A DNA stretch of 64,000 bases from Corella eumyota (GCA_963082875.1 OY720102.1:3162001-3226000); one strand, 5' to 3'; positions 25,401 to 39,470 are shown, counted from the first letter of the stretch. Numbers and translations are program-made. Notes: generated from the sequence alone by a model not told the origin.

Positions 25401-28400
25401 GAAAATTTGCAAAATAAAAAAATTATGTAATCACTGAAATATTAATTGTTTTTCAATATTATTCATACAAATATTGTTGAATAAATTGTTATAATACTTA
25501 TAAAAAATTACAGTGAAATATGTTAACATGCCCTTTTATAAGTTACTTGATTGTTTATGTTTAAGCAGCTAGCAAAAACACGTCACCAAATATCAAAGTT
25601 TTGCATTTAGTTTTTTATTAAGTTCCACAAGTATATAAACATCCACGATTCCGTCCTTGTTTTGAAAATCGCAAAAACTTTGAACGTCAGCCACGTTCCA
25701 CGCGAGTGCACACAGACAATAACAGGTCACGTGATGTGTGTTTAGGCGTGACGGCGGAAGCGGGCGACAATATCAATCCGCGGTTTTGACTTTAGTGTAA
25801 ATAAACCGTGGCGAAATCGAAATGTCGTCATTACCGCTTTGCTTTGTACTTCCGAGACCACGTGACCCTTTGTGCGTCACGTGACCGGCAAAATTTAATA
25901 ATGAATGTAATTGTTTGGTTCGGTTGATTGCCAACTAAAATCAACTATGACAAGACAATTCGTTGTTTATATAAGTTTTGTTTTATTAAGAAAAACCACA
26001 CAAGACTTCTTTGTTTGGTTGTTTAAATTACTGCTATATTAAGATTCTCAAAAAGTCTTTGGGCAGCATTTTGCTATTTACTTTGCCGAAATAACAAAGC
26101 CTGATATTAAAATATAAAGTAAATGTTAGTGTGCGTGGGTGATTTTTCGGTTATTCCTTTTATGTTTGAATGTTTATTTTTCTTTCCAACCTAAGTATTG
26201 ACTTAACCTTGGTCTAAAGGAAGTGTGAATTTTACTATGTTAATTTTTAAAAAAAATCTTCAGTAGTATTGTTGATTAAGAAATTTAAAATATTTTTAAA
26301 AATTTTTCATGTTTGTTTTTCCAAAAATTTTTTCTTGAAAACCATGTCCAACAAAATTTAATTTTAGTTATCAGTTATTTATTTAAATAAATCTACAGAT
26401 TTCCGGTTAAAATCTGATTAAAGTAGTTCATATATTTTAGTTTCCATATAACTATTAAACATTAATACTCTCTTGTCCGATTAAAAAACGATTTTAGTCC
26501 AAGGATGTGGTGCCATTGCACTGCTCGCCCTAACAAGGGTATTTAAATTTCGTGAATAAATAAATACCTTAATTTAATTAGGCTAAAATGTTAAAGTTCG
26601 CTTCAGCGGTCGACAGAAATTGATAAAAGTTGCTGTTATTAAATACAATCAAAACCTGACGGGAACTTTAAAGCCTATTTCTTTGACGTCACGAATAATT
26701 TCAATGGTCTTCAGAAAACCCGAAATTGGTAATTATTTTACGCAAATCGAAATTTAATTTTAAAAATAGAACCGTGTCGGGATAAATAAATGTTTGAATT
26801 GTATTGCTTTAATACGTGTAGCATTTTTTCTCTTAACAAACCTTCGCAACATTATTTATTTTTAATATAACTGTTCGATCATTTAAAATAAAAAAATCAC
26901 TAGAAATTTCACCCTCAGTAGGTAATGTTGTTTACTACAAACCCGAGTTAAAATTTCCCACAAGCTTTTAAATCCTCCCACGACACAGTTTAAGCATAAG
27001 TAGGTTTTGGATCACTGTGGTTTTGGGGAATATAGAAAGTGACGTAAACACCTTTGTCTCTTAGGTTAGACAGGTTCGTTTCTCAATATATGATTTGAGT
27101 GAAATAGGTATAATATTAGAATTGTAATATCAATAAGTCTTGTCATTGTAATATTCATTCTCAATACTAGCAATTATTAAAATCTTTAAAACTTGTTGAT
27201 TTATAAAGTAAATGTTAAACTTAATTTATAAACATTGCTTATATAGAAATTATAAAGTTAATATTTATTTTCTGTGACACATTTTAGCTAAATTCAAAAC
27301 ATTTTCTTTGCATTACTTTAAGAGTCAAGGCATCGCATAAAAAAACCCAAAGTACCTAGATTTCAACTTGTTGACTATTTATTTCTTAGATCACACATCG
27401 TTCAAGTGCAATTCAAGGATCACTGAAGATCTTTTCATTAAGACCAACAAGAAGTTGACGCAAGACCAACGTACATAAATCAAAAGTGAGGTCACCTACC
27501 AGGTACATGTAAGTTATTGTAGCATCATTGTGGTTACCTCCTACTGAATATTGTGTAATCGGGCAAAAACATAAAACGAGCGTGCGGCCTTTGCTCCTTT
27601 CTATTAATACAAACAATAAGTTTATTACGAAGACAAGAGAGATGTTGGTTAAGGACTTGAATATAGCTGCGTTGGTCGCTCACCTGCTTTGCGCCCCTTT
27701 GATTTAAAGTGATTATTTTTAATGATTCAGAGTGCTGCTGTGGGTCAGGTCTGTTCCTGCCTGTATATAGTGTAGGTAGTGTTGGGTTACCTTGTTGAAA
27801 TTAGGCGACAAAAGCACTGGTTTCAGTTAGGAAACCCATTTAATAAAGCGATACTACTATCGCACCCACAAACCCTCCTTCCCCAAAATATATATGAAAA
27901 TTGATTTAACCGTAAAAGTAATTTTTGGGTAAATATTTATAGCCCCTTATTTTTTTAACTCCATATAAGGCAACTTGGATCTAGTAACTGATTTCAAATG
28001 GGAAATTTAATCTTGTGTTAGGGTTAAAAATAGCCGAGCAAACAATTTAAGGTGTCACACTCGACCATTTGAACTAAGATTTATTGAAAAAATGTAAAAC
28101 CTGACACCTCGGTACAGATGGTATTGGTGTTTTTTATATGTAAGATTTCATTGATAAATTTAACTTTACTGAAAAAGTTAATTTTTTAACTTCATTGAGA
28201 ATTTTGGCGTTTAAATCTTTAAAATACCAATTTTACATTTTTAGTTTCATAAATTGCTTTGAAAAAGTTTTTTTTTAAAAAAAATGTTTTTCTAATTTTA
28301 AGATAGATTTTGTCATACAATTTAATTATTTACATTATTAATTCCTAACTTTTTTCGCTCTAGCGATTTCTTAAGTCGAGCCCTTATGGCCTCTCAAGCA

Positions 28401-31400
28401 TGATGGAGCATTCGTCATGACGTCATGACCTCCGTTGTGACGTCATTGACCCACGACCCCGGCTTTGAACGCGAGCAAAGTGTTTATAGCCACCCCAAAC
28501 ACCGTCATTGTTTCCGTCGAGTATTTGTTGGGGGTGTCAACCTAATTGTCCAGTCTGGAAATTTAGTTTTGTGTTTTGGTTTGGAAATGGAGGAATGCCA
28601 TTCGTCTTGGTTAATATTTCAAATTTCGACTGTTTGTCTCATAAAATGTCGGCCCAGCCGTTTAATATAGAAATCACGGGTGTATTGATGTTATAAAAAT
28701 CCTTTTCTAGTCTAAGTGTTTGATGCTAAAAGGAAATGTTTTTAACTGTCTTCTTTTTGAATATAGGATGTAATGATGTATTTTCAGAAAACAACTAATT
28801 AAAAAAAAGATTCTGAAAATATATAGAATGTGTTTTAGGTTCAAAAACTACTTTTAAATTCAAAGTTTATCAACTATGAATTGTCGCAACGCAAGAAATT
28901 TTATTTGGAATTTAAACCTCTTATTGTTGTTATTTGTTTACAAAGTAAATTTAAATTAGGTATTGGACCGTTCACAACAAAGAAACCATAACATACGATT
29001 AAAAAGCCATATAGTTTCATCACTACTTCTTTAAATACTGTAAAGGCTTTTTGTTTAACACAAAACATTTCCACTACACTTTGCAGGTGAATTTGCATAT
29101 GCGTCATACCAGCTTGCGAAAACGCGTTTTTACGTAAAAGTGGGTTTAATTATTCGTTGAGTTATGTTTTTGTGCGTAGTTTGGTTTTCTGTTTTCATAA
29201 AGTAGAACTTGGTACGTGATAATTATCGTATTACAACACGAAATGTGTATCATCCTAAAATAAGAAACAGAATTGTGTTTTTTTAAGGGTTATACGTAAT
29301 CCCTTTATATAGATGTGTTGAACAATTTTTATGATTAATCTGGTTTCTATAGAAAGTTAAAAAGATTGTATTTATTTACTAGATTTAAATTCGTGTGAAC
29401 ATGGTTTGCATTTTATGAATTGCATTTTTATATACAATTTACATACAATATTTTTTTTAATCATAAGGAATTTAACCGCATATTTTGATTTGAACTAATA
29501 AGTAATTAAAGTGATTTTAGTAGGGAATGTATAGTTATCAATATCACATCAAATTAATTTTAAAAACTTACAGCAGAAAACTTTTTAGATTTTGAAAACT
29601 TCATCGTTACATTAGTCACGTTTTAACAAAAAACGCTCATTGAATAAAATTTTGTTTACTTCAAATCTAGCTTTGAATACGCTTCTAAATGTTCGCTCGA
29701 CTTGTTTTGAATAGAGATAGACGGAAGTTGTTCAGATCTATTTCGCAACAAAACACCGCCCGTCTAAACTGCTACAAAGTACGCCTTCTATTTACACCCT
29801 GCATTAACTTTTCAACGACAAAAACTTTTTTGTGCTTATATTAAACGCGTAAAATTTGCCCTTTGGTATTGTAAGAGTTAGAAGGAAGCACTTAAGGGCT
29901 AGAGTGGATTTTTTGGTATCAAATTATATTGTAGAAGCGCGCGATTTTTATGCTCGGTTGATTCAAATCATTTTGTTAGATTTTTTGTTTTAAACTTTGT
30001 TTGTTGTTGACATTTTACGATCGCTAACCCCGCTATTTGTAAAATTTTAACCCACCCAATAGCTACCCGCCCACACATATATTTACCCCCTAAAATATAT
30101 TTTTACTTACAAGTGCGTAAAAAAATTTTAAAAATAAGTTTAGTATAAATAACCACCCCTTAAAGAAAAGCACTACAACAATTTGATTACTAATTTTGAA
30201 AATATTTATTTCTTTTGTGAAAAAACGGAACTGCGAATTAAAATATCAAGTCGAAAATAGTATGTCGACATCGGAATGTTAATAAAGGGTATTTGATATT
30301 CTCATGTAACATAAACGTAAATTTCGATGTATAACCAATAGTTTTAATATGGTGTTTTTTGTTTTATTTTGTAAAAATTTTTTATTTTTTTAATTTATTT
30401 AAAAAGGGGATTAATTAAGGTTAAATTATTTAATAAAATTTTTTTTTAATCTTGACATTTATTTTTATTTAATAAGACTTCAAAAACTACCGGGTAAAAA
30501 TTGACCTCTTTTATCCCATTCAATCTTTTATAAGGCCTAAAATTTGTTTATTTTTAATTTCAAATTATTTTATTAACTTAAAAGTTGTTTTGCTTTTGCT
30601 ATTCAAAACCATAACCCAGCCCCAAAAGACATCGAATCTCTGAAAATGCTTTTAAATTTCACTCTTTTTCAATCTAGCGTTAATTTTTAGGGTTCATTTG
30701 TTTGTTTATCGATAACAAAAACAGTTTTTAATGACAGATTTTTTCCGTTACAGTATTAAATATGACCACACAGAGTTTCAACATTGTAATCACCAGGCTA
30801 ATCATTTAAATCGGATAGTTTAAATCTATTTTGGTCTAAAGTACCGGTGGTATGGGGTGAGGCTATGTCCGCCCTATTAAACGAATACAATATATTATAT
30901 CAGTTACTCTTTGTATGAAAGAAATATAAAGCAATTAGAGTTTTTGTTGCGAAAGTGGTTGATTTTATATAAGTTTTGTTTGATACTTGATCTGCCCATT
31001 CTAAAAGAGGGTGTGTATATTAATCAAAAGTAGAAAAGCCTTTTACTTTTCATTAACACAAAGTTTTTTTGGAACTTCATGATAATTACTCGAGATAGTT
31101 TCTCTAATGTAAAACCATATATTTGGCGGCCTGTCCTTCATTACTTGACCTTTCTATAAAAACAGCACTTTGTTTATATTTCAACGACCAAATCTAATAC
31201 GTTTCTAGCTCTTTGTGACACCATGCGACAATTCTTACAACTCTAAAACACTTTTTAAAAGTAATTTTGATTTGGTTCTTTGAAGTATTGTTTTATTATC
31301 TGTTAAAACAACAACAACCCGCGTGTAGTAACTTAAATTTAAGTTAGTTTATTTTATTTGCAACCTACTAACAGGGGACTTTGTTTTATAAACAAAAAAT

Positions 31401-32810
31401 CAAATTAAAAATTCGACGTGCTAAGCAAAGCATGTTTATATACAAAATTGCATCGTGAAGGTATTGTTAGCATTAACCTGGGTTTTAAAATGTTATACAA
31501 TCCTTTCGTCTTTGGATTACGCCAGTCTATAAATAACTTGGCATATAATTTCGGCTAACTTCAAAGCATGTAGGTTTATTACATGCACCAGCGAGTAACA
31601 GTAACTTTAATTAGGTTTAGCTGGTTGCTAAAATACCCCGCTTGCTCGATTATATATTTTTGCACATTTGCTGATTTACCCATTTAAGTGCAAAGGCGAT
31701 TAGAAAGTACTATGATGACGTATTTTATTGCTTTTATTCTAAATTTAAACAAAATAGAGGGTGAGTAAGAATTATTTGACAAAAACCATGCCAAGAATTT
31801 TAAAATTTGCAGACACCATAATTTAAACATTAGACATTCTGTCTAAAAACTGTAATGATGTAATAAAATGATTATTCAATAAAATATTTAATTTTTTTAT
31901 TTTTAAATTAAAAACAGTTATTTTGGTAAACAGCAAGTCACGTGACATCCGTTTGCTTTCCGTCTTTTCCTATATTAGTTAGGGTGAGGTTTGGTGCCGT
32001 TTATCGGCGCCCAAATTAAATTCCAATTAAATTTGACATCTATAGCTAATTCTCTACGCCTTGATATGTTGTTTGTGTTGTGTGCAAAATTCTAGAGGAG
32101 TAAATAATCTGGGAGCGTCTTATTAAAATGTCTGCCATTAAATTCAATGATTTTGCATAAAAAAATGATGTTTGGTGTTTCTTATAGTTTGTTTTCGCTG
32201 TCTAACCCCCAAAAAGCGCTTTACGTTTCTACCAATACAACAAATAAATTTATGTTAAAATTATTAAAGTTAAAGGTTTAATTTCTACAAACATAAACAT
32301 GTTAAAATTATAAAAAAAATTGTAGTCATTAATTTCTTGTTCGTTAATTTTAGGTTTTCAAGATTAAAAAAAAAACTTTCAATTATTAAACTTATATCGT
32401 TTGATCCAAAAAGAACAACAACAATTGCACTGACTTAATCAACCTATACAATAAGGTAAGTGTTCTTTATTTCTCTTTCCTGTCCTCTTGTGGCCAAAAA
32501 TTATTTCTAGAAAATTTTTAAAAATATTTACAAATGGTAAACAATATTGACTTGATAAAAATAAAATAGAAAATTTTTAGAGGTTTTGATTTGTTCGATA
32601 TTTTCTATTTGATTTTATCTTTTGATTGATTTGTTAAATCTTTTGTTAGTTGGAAGATTATTTGCCAAATTTTCGCTTTATAGACTAACTGCCATCTGGC
32701 AGGCTAGGAGTAAATAATTGGACAAATAAAATTAATATTTCTCTGGAAACAACCTCATTTAAAATTAAATTTTTCTTAAATCGTTCATTTTTGAGTTAAA
32801 AACATAAAGA
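19450..32810. other. Gene-free AT-rich region
   Basis: The first about 600 bases are probably the 3' UTR of Rho copy B (AATAAA near 19714 and near 20038). Beyond that I find no exon with protein-family character and no RNA gene. It contains exact TGACGTCA at 20547, 21021, 26684, 28418 and 28438, and TCACGTGA at 25727, 25877 and 31938. A GC-richer island at 28380-28600 stands out. It could hold distal regulatory elements of the flanking genes. Confidence 0.6.
28380..28600. promoter_or_regulatory. Candidate regulatory island with paired CRE palindromes
   Basis: This is a GC-richer patch in an AT-rich desert with two exact TGACGTCA sites at 28418 and 28438, exactly 20 bp apart (about two helical turns), the first inside the near-palindrome GTCATGACGTCATGAC. 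bZIP factors of the CREB/ATF group bind this octamer. No exon is visible nearby, so an enhancer or unannotated promoter is the inference. Confidence 0.35.
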
Positions 32811-35800
32811 ATGGGTTGGGTTAAACTGCAAAGTTTTTTGTTTTTTGAATTTTGTGTTTTATTTTTTTATGCACGCACTCAAGAAAGTGGTACGAATTAA
32901 CTTATTATTTAATTGTGTCTAATTAAAATGTTATTTATTTAAGAGTATTTTTCTGAGTCTAGAGTTGCCTTTGTCAGCTACTTATGCTATTAACTTAACT
33001 ATATGTTGCTTGGTTAGTAATCTCCTTCAGTAGGAATCAAACCTAGTACTTGTTTGACAATGTTTATTGTTTAACTGCAACATTGTATCAAATAGTTTAA
33101 TACCTATTTTATTAGTTTTAGATCTTCCTATAGCAATACTTCAACAAACAACAACTAGTAATGGGATTTTTAATAATTCGTTTTGTCCAGCTGACAATAA
33201 CTTAAACTATGAGGCTAGCGAATCTAGGTAACTATATGTTTATAATATCCGGTAGCGTGGTGTAGTGGTAAGAACACTTGCTACACCACACATGAGGTCG
33301 TGGGTTTAATCCCCACTGATCTCATGCTGTAGCTCCTTTGAGTAAGGCGCTATAAACGGTATAAACTCCTGCTGAGCCAGCACTTAATCAGCAGCATAAT
33401 AACCGAGCAATTATAGTCTCTATAATATCCCAAACTGCCACAGGCAACTCGAGACTGGGTCGGAGTAACTGATGTTACTCTATGTTTAAGTCGCGCATTC
33501 GACTTTCCCACATCGAGGATAAAGATATATACATAAAAAAATATTTTTATGAAATATCATTACAGTTTGAATTATGAAAGCGCCAAAGGAAAGTACCCAT
33601 TTTATATAAATTATGTTGCTAAAAAAACTTTATTATATCCAAAAAAAATGTTTAGTTAAATTAGTAGAATTGTATAAAAGAAAAGAATGTTAAAAAGTAA
33701 AAATTTTTTTGCATTAAACTCTATTGAATTCCTACTTTTAAGGCATTATCTTTTTATGTGTTAAGGCTTCTGGTTTGCAAAAGCAAATCCAATTCTACCA
33801 CTGGCAATCAAACTTGCCTTATACCTTCCGAAAATTACTGCGATTTGGCGTCTAGGTATATATGTGACGTCACTCCCTGTGAACTTGGTTGTCAACAATA
33901 TTTCATGGACCCAATTAGCTTCAATTGTTACCATCGGGACACTATATGTGACGGGAGTTTAAGCAACACCGGTTCTCCTTTAAAATATGAATGGTTCGGG
34001 TTTAAGTGTATTAGAAAAGGGAAGTTATGCATCTTGCCACAGTTTTTGGTGCTTGATGACGTAGCCGATTGTGACGACAATAGAGATCTTTGTTTTTTTA
34101 ATAATAAAGAAGAAGATGAAATTGATTTTGGAAGGTGCCAGAAAAGTTTGAAACAAAAATTTAAATTGACAAAAAAATTAACTTTAAATTAAAAAACAAA
34201 CGTTTTATGATTTAGGGATTCAACATCGCCAACTGGGTTGAACAAGGACAACTGCGCTTATTGTTTAGACGGAAGTTTGATAGGCTCGGTAAGCATGTGC
34301 GACGGATGGATTAATTGTCCGGATTTAAGCGATGAATGTCTTTGCCAAACAAGGCCTGAGATTTGCGATCACGTGCAATTTGGATTCGGATTAAGGTAAA
34401 CGTTTAACTATTCCAAAGTTTATTTAACTGTTAGATTGAATGTTAAAATATTATTTTTTTAAAGTTAGTTAAACCACCATTTCTGCTTCTTTATATTGAG
34501 ATTAAATTGAACTACGACATATCTCCGAGTTATTTGCTTTAATGAGCTATATTAATTTTACCCTAACTCTTAAAAAAAATGTTGTTTAAATGTTGATTTT
34601 AAGGTTATTGAGATTATACAATGCTAAAAGTTATAGCTCCTAATGCTATAGAAAACTCGATTAAAGTTGTTTAAAAATATGTTATTTTTCTTTAGTGCTA
34701 TAGATGGTGTAAGTTGTAGATCAGGCCAAATCAAGTGTGATGGAAAATGTTTAGACTTTAGCTCAATTTGTGATGGGAAAGTTGATTGTACGTCGCAATT
34801 AGATGAAAGGTAGTTAATTTATTTATATTACCATACATGTTTTTGTCTGCGTTACAACACAGACTCTTTAAAAATATTTGATATAGATTATTTTTAGTTC
34901 ACAAATCTGTGATGGAAGTATACCTTGCAATGAAAGTGTTACTCTAGGAGAAAAATGCACGTAAGTCTATTTTTTGCATTGGTTTATTTATTTATACTCA
35001 GTATGTAAGTTAACCTATTTGTACTCTCAACATAAGTTCCCTACCCCAGTCTTGAGTTATCTTTTTTACTTTTGAATATTGATTGCGGACAATTACCTGA
35101 TGTTTAAATAAATTTACTGGGGAAAGCTAAACATAGCAGCAGTGGAGTTCGAACGAGGTACCTTATGTACGAATGCCCAGTGCCTTTATAAATAAAAGCC
35201 GTTGTTAAGTTAAAATACGTTTATGTCTAAGGTGTGATGGTTCTGTTAGCTTTCAAGATACCAAGTATTGCGATGGTTTCAACAACTGTCCATCGAAATA
35301 CATAACATCAAGCGAGGAATGCACGCCACAATGTTTAAACCATAGAAACATAAGCTTCAATAACTCTGGCTGTAGTTTGGAGATTTCCGTTTTCTTTCAA
35401 CTGGACTTGGAATCATCGGTATGTTGTTAGTTTCTTTTTGAAGAAAATGTAGTAAATGACAGAAAAATAGACACTGGGGAATATATTTAACAACAGAATA
35501 TTTATTGCACTATATTACAACACTAAGTAGCATTACATGATATTTTATTCTTAATTTACATTGCTTTCTTGTCGAAGCATCCTAAGTTATAGGGTGCTAA
35601 CTGATGTAACTTACTTAGTCAGGTCATCAGACTAAGTTAACTAGTATCTCGTTAACATAAAAAATATCAAGCTTTGTATCAATTGTTAAAGATATTGCAG
35701 CAGAAAGACGTTACTGAGAGTCAAATTTGTTCACTGGTCCCAATAACACATGGAGTAACTTGCTGTGATGGAATTGTGGAGGCATCATTCAGTAATTACA

Positions 35801-38609
35801 GCTCATATTTAGGCGACGATGAACACAACAATTTATGTATCTCGCTTGGGCGACACTTTTGCAACAACTCATTTAATCCAGATGTGGTGAGTTTAAATAT
35901 TTCTTGCCTGGTTTTACTGTCAAATAATTACGTTATTATTTGCCTATTTATATATTATATCAACGTATTTCTAAACATTCTTTAGGTTTTATTATATTCT
36001 TAGTTGTGTGAGCTAGTCAACCATTTTGTAGTTTATTTTGTTTGGTTTGACTCATTGATTGGCCTAATGTCAGAGCCTTAATTTTCTAATTTTTAAAGGC
36101 CGTAATTTTGCACTTACTTTATTTTTAGGTCTCAATACCAAGTGATTACTTGTGTGATACCTATATAGATTGTATTGATACTTCAGATGAGTTAAACTGC
36201 ACCGATGGCAGATTTTATTGCAAGTCTGGACGGCCTTTATTTATTCCCAAATACAAGGTAATGTGTAAAAGTAAACTAAAAAAATGGTTTCTTGGTTGAA
36301 AATTTTTCTGTATTCATTTATTTATTCATTTTTCTAGATTTTTATGATTAAATGTTAGAGGTCAAATTTGTTTTAAAGTAAAAAAATAAGATTGGGTTTT
36401 AGCAACTAAAGTAATTTGAAGCATAAGTAAGGTAAACAATTTTCCAAAATTTGCAAATCTTGGTTAAAATTTTGTTTAGGTATTCGACGGCAACTTAGAT
36501 TGTTTAGATTATTCAGATGAATGTAGTTTTACAAACTCATTCTCTTCAGCATATGAATTAATTGACAACCCAATATTAAGAACGGGGGTCTGGCTGATGG
36601 CCATTTTTGCAACAGTGGGGAACATGGCAAGTGATTCATATTTTTAAACTATTTCGAAATGTCCCAACTTACCTAAACCCCTATACCTCTTTAAACAACT
36701 TTGGATCTTTAACTATCTTGACTCAAAACCTATTTTAACTCATCTAACCTCTTTTCATCCCATGTTGAACCAAACTACCCTAATTTTTTCATTTCTTTTT
36801 AATCCAGGTTGTTATAGTTGGACAATGCAAAATTCTCGCTATTCAGAAACATGCTTCCTGTTTATTAAAAGTTAACCATGCTCTAGTACTGAACCTTGCA
36901 GTGGCTGACCTTTTAATGGGTGTATACCTTCTACTACTTGCCTCACACAACCATATATATAGTGGACATTACTGTCTACATGATGTAGGATGGAGAACTG
37001 GATTGACTTGTAATGCAATGGGATGTATTGTGGTGATATCAGGACAGACTTCAGTGTTTACTATGATTTTACTGACAAGCGTAAGGTTGTATTCAATTAT
37101 TAAGGTAAATTTCATTTAATGGGTTCTAATTTAGTTTTAATTTAAGGTGGCATTGTAAAGTTAATAATGTATAAGCTGCTGGGCTTTTGTGTAAATGTTT
37201 ATGTTTTTATTTTTTCAGCCATTTTCAACTCGGAGATTAAGCAACAGAATTATTTTGGTTTTTATTTTGTTAACTTGGTTGACCTCAATACTGATCGCAT
37301 TTTTTCCATTTATTCCAACATTTGAATCAAAGTTTTACTCACAGGGAATGGTAAACAGTGACAACCCTTATTTTTTAGAAAACTTTGTCTCTTTTGATGG
37401 TAAGTTTATAATTGTGTAGTGCATTATCCTAAACAAGTAAAATTCAATTTAAATGCTTTGGTAAAAAAATTTTGGCAGAGAAAATGCTCTTATTAAATTA
37501 ATATTAAAACGATTTACAAATTTCTTAAATCAATTTATCGAAATTATAATTTATTTATTTTCTTGAAAGACTACAGGATCTTTCTTCAAAAAGCAGCTGA
37601 GCTTAGAAATTTAAGCACACCTTTAAAAAACCATAAAATTTTGATTCAATTATCTAATGCTTTCACTTGGAACCAGTTAACTGAGTTAGCTTGTGATATA
37701 TTTGATGACTGTAATGATCTTTTAATTAAACATACCTTTGGGTAAAAAAAAATATTTGACACGTGGTTAATTATATAAAACATACCGTAGTCCATATTGT
37801 ACTGGATTTAAATTAAACCCCAAAGGTTAAAATAGGTTTTATAATAAACTTTAAATCTGTCATTTGCTTTTAAATTACATGTTCATAAATCTACCTCTAT
37901 ATTTTCTTAAAATTGTGTTTTTGTGTTACAGATATTATAGTTTAAACAGCGTCTGTCTACCCAATTTATTTGTTTCAAATTCAACTGAGATTTGGAAATT
38001 TTCGTTCCTTATAATCTTGTTTAACTTTGTGGGATTTTTGTATGTAATGTTCTCTTATATTGCTATACATTTTCTGGTCAGAAAAAGCAATAAATCAGCT
38101 CTTGGAAAACACGGAAAAAATCGGAAAACCCAAAACAGTGGTAACATGTCAATTTTTTATTTGTTTTTATTAAGTAACCAGAGGCGCAGTGGTTAAGGTG
38201 TAGGTTATAACTGTTTTAAAATGTCCTCAAGAAAGGTATTCCCAACTTTGTTATTTGCAGGGTCGAAAAAATCGACAATGGTAAAACTAACAAAGGCAAT
38301 CTAGTTCAGCAAGACTTTGGGTTGTCTTTTTAATAATGCTGATTTTTTCGTTTAGAAATCCAAAACAAAATCATGCGACTTATTGCAACCGATTTCTGCT
38401 GCTGGATGCCTATTTGTATTCTTGCTATTCTACGTCGGTTTAACGTGATCATCGATGATTGGGTCTATGACGTCATAGCCATAATTGTTTACCCGATAAA
38501 CAGCACCCTTAACCCCATTTTGTACTCGAACATACTGGACAGAATTTTTGCGAAAGTGAAAGAAAAAGTTCAATTTCGAAGCGAAAATACAATAGAGGTC
38601 TCTATTTGA
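32811..38609 (+). CDS. LDL-receptor class A repeat / rhodopsin-like (LGR/GRL101-type) GPCR
   Basis: Fifteen exons join in phase to 893 aa: 32811..32889, 33122..33227, 33766..34134, 34216..34395, 34696..34809, 34898..34960, 35232..35418, 35692..35886, 36129..36257, 36480..36626, 36808..37104, 37219..37399, 37570..37741, 37932..38140, 38356..38609. Residues 1-26 are a signal peptide. The ectodomain (to about 500) is Cys-rich with several degenerate LDLa modules, e.g. CDGWINCPDLSDEC and VFDGNLDCLDYSDEC. The 7TM part has NLAVADLL in TM2, a Cys in loop 1, CCWMP in TM6 and NPILY in TM7, as in leucine-rich-repeat and GRL101-type receptors, but I see no leucine-rich repeats. The DRY motif is replaced (TSVRLYS). 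Loop 2 is about 110 aa. The start is set by the signal peptide and phase; exon 8 may instead start at 35701. Ligand unknown. Confidence 0.85.
33241..33535 (+). mobile_element. tRNA-derived SINE in intron 2 of the GPCR gene
   Basis: The head resembles a tRNA gene: GTGGTGTAGTGGTAAGA is A-box-like and GTGGGTTTAATCCCC is B-box-like, about 35 bases apart. Downstream is a tRNA-unrelated body. The anticodon region is not a proper arm, so this is not a functional tRNA. The ten bases TATAATATCC occur at 33241 and again at 33421 and could be target-site duplications, although GC-richer sequence continues to about 33520. Confidence 0.7.
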
Positions 38610-39470
38610 TGACATCATATATTTTTATGACGTCACGTGTAGTTTTACTTTAAAACAATTGATGTAAAAGACCATGTGATTTATCAGATTTTCTATATTC
38701 AACTTTGTGCAGCTTTTAAAGACATTTGAAAAAAATTGACCTAATAATCTACAAAACTTTGTATCTTAAACATACGTTAAAATAGCATTACAAAGATCTT
38801 TTTACATAAAAAAAATTCTATATAAAGCGATTCCATTTAAGTGTAAAACGGGTATGCTTTAGGAAAGCGTTTACTGATGCCAAGCAATGAGCTTTCTATT
38901 AGCTTAACCTAAGCGAGAAAAGCGCGCGCTTTGCATAAATTTGGGCAAACTCTAAAAATGGCTGCCCCGGGTTTTTAATCAGCGTGAGGAATTTCAGGGC
39001 TCAAGCGTGTCAGTCTTTACATAACTTTTTCTTGTCTAGACCTTGTGATAGAAGAATGTTGAAGTTATGTTCAAGACTGTATCAAGTAAAATCGTTAATT
39101 GGTAAGATTTTAAACCTCAAAAGCGCAACAATATAGGAAGAGTATATGTATATGACGCTATTGAAAAGAACAGTTGTTCTAGAATGGGGAAGTTTAATAA
39201 ATAAAAGGCAATTTATGACGTCAAGAAAGAGACAAGAAAGCAAAATTTTATCCAGTATTAAAAGTCAAATTCAACTTCTTAGGTCTTGTTGGTTAATCTT
39301 ACGCTTATTACATTTCTATTTTATTATAAATTATTTACATTTTACTTTTTTTACATTTTACTAGGCAAATAGAAACAATTTCAAACACTTGACATTTTTT
39401 TCCAATAATATAATATATCACACTTAAAATGGGATAAATAAAAGATATTAGACTTAAAATTGGATAAAAA
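38610..39470. other. 3' UTR and intergenic DNA after the GPCR gene
   Basis: There is a TGACGTCA at 38628, 19 bases after the stop, and another at 39216. No exon or RNA gene is recognised. Confidence 0.5.

Noticed and set aside
19450-32810. Searched for LTR elements, LINE reverse transcriptase or transposase remains in the gene-free region
   Set aside because: No long terminal repeats, reverse-transcriptase or transposase motifs were seen in any frame.
33020-33050. B-box-like word on the - strand near GGAATCAAACC
   Set aside because: Isolated match without an A box or stems.
33758-34192. Single-exon reading of the 144-aa Cys-rich frame as a gene of its own
   Set aside because: It has no ATG start, begins after a splice acceptor and fits in phase between neighbouring exons of the LDLa-GPCR.
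35090-35190. tRNA-like B box on the - strand (GTTCGAACTCC) in a GPCR intron
   Set aside because: No matching A box or cloverleaf; at most a fragment of an old SINE, too weak to annotate.
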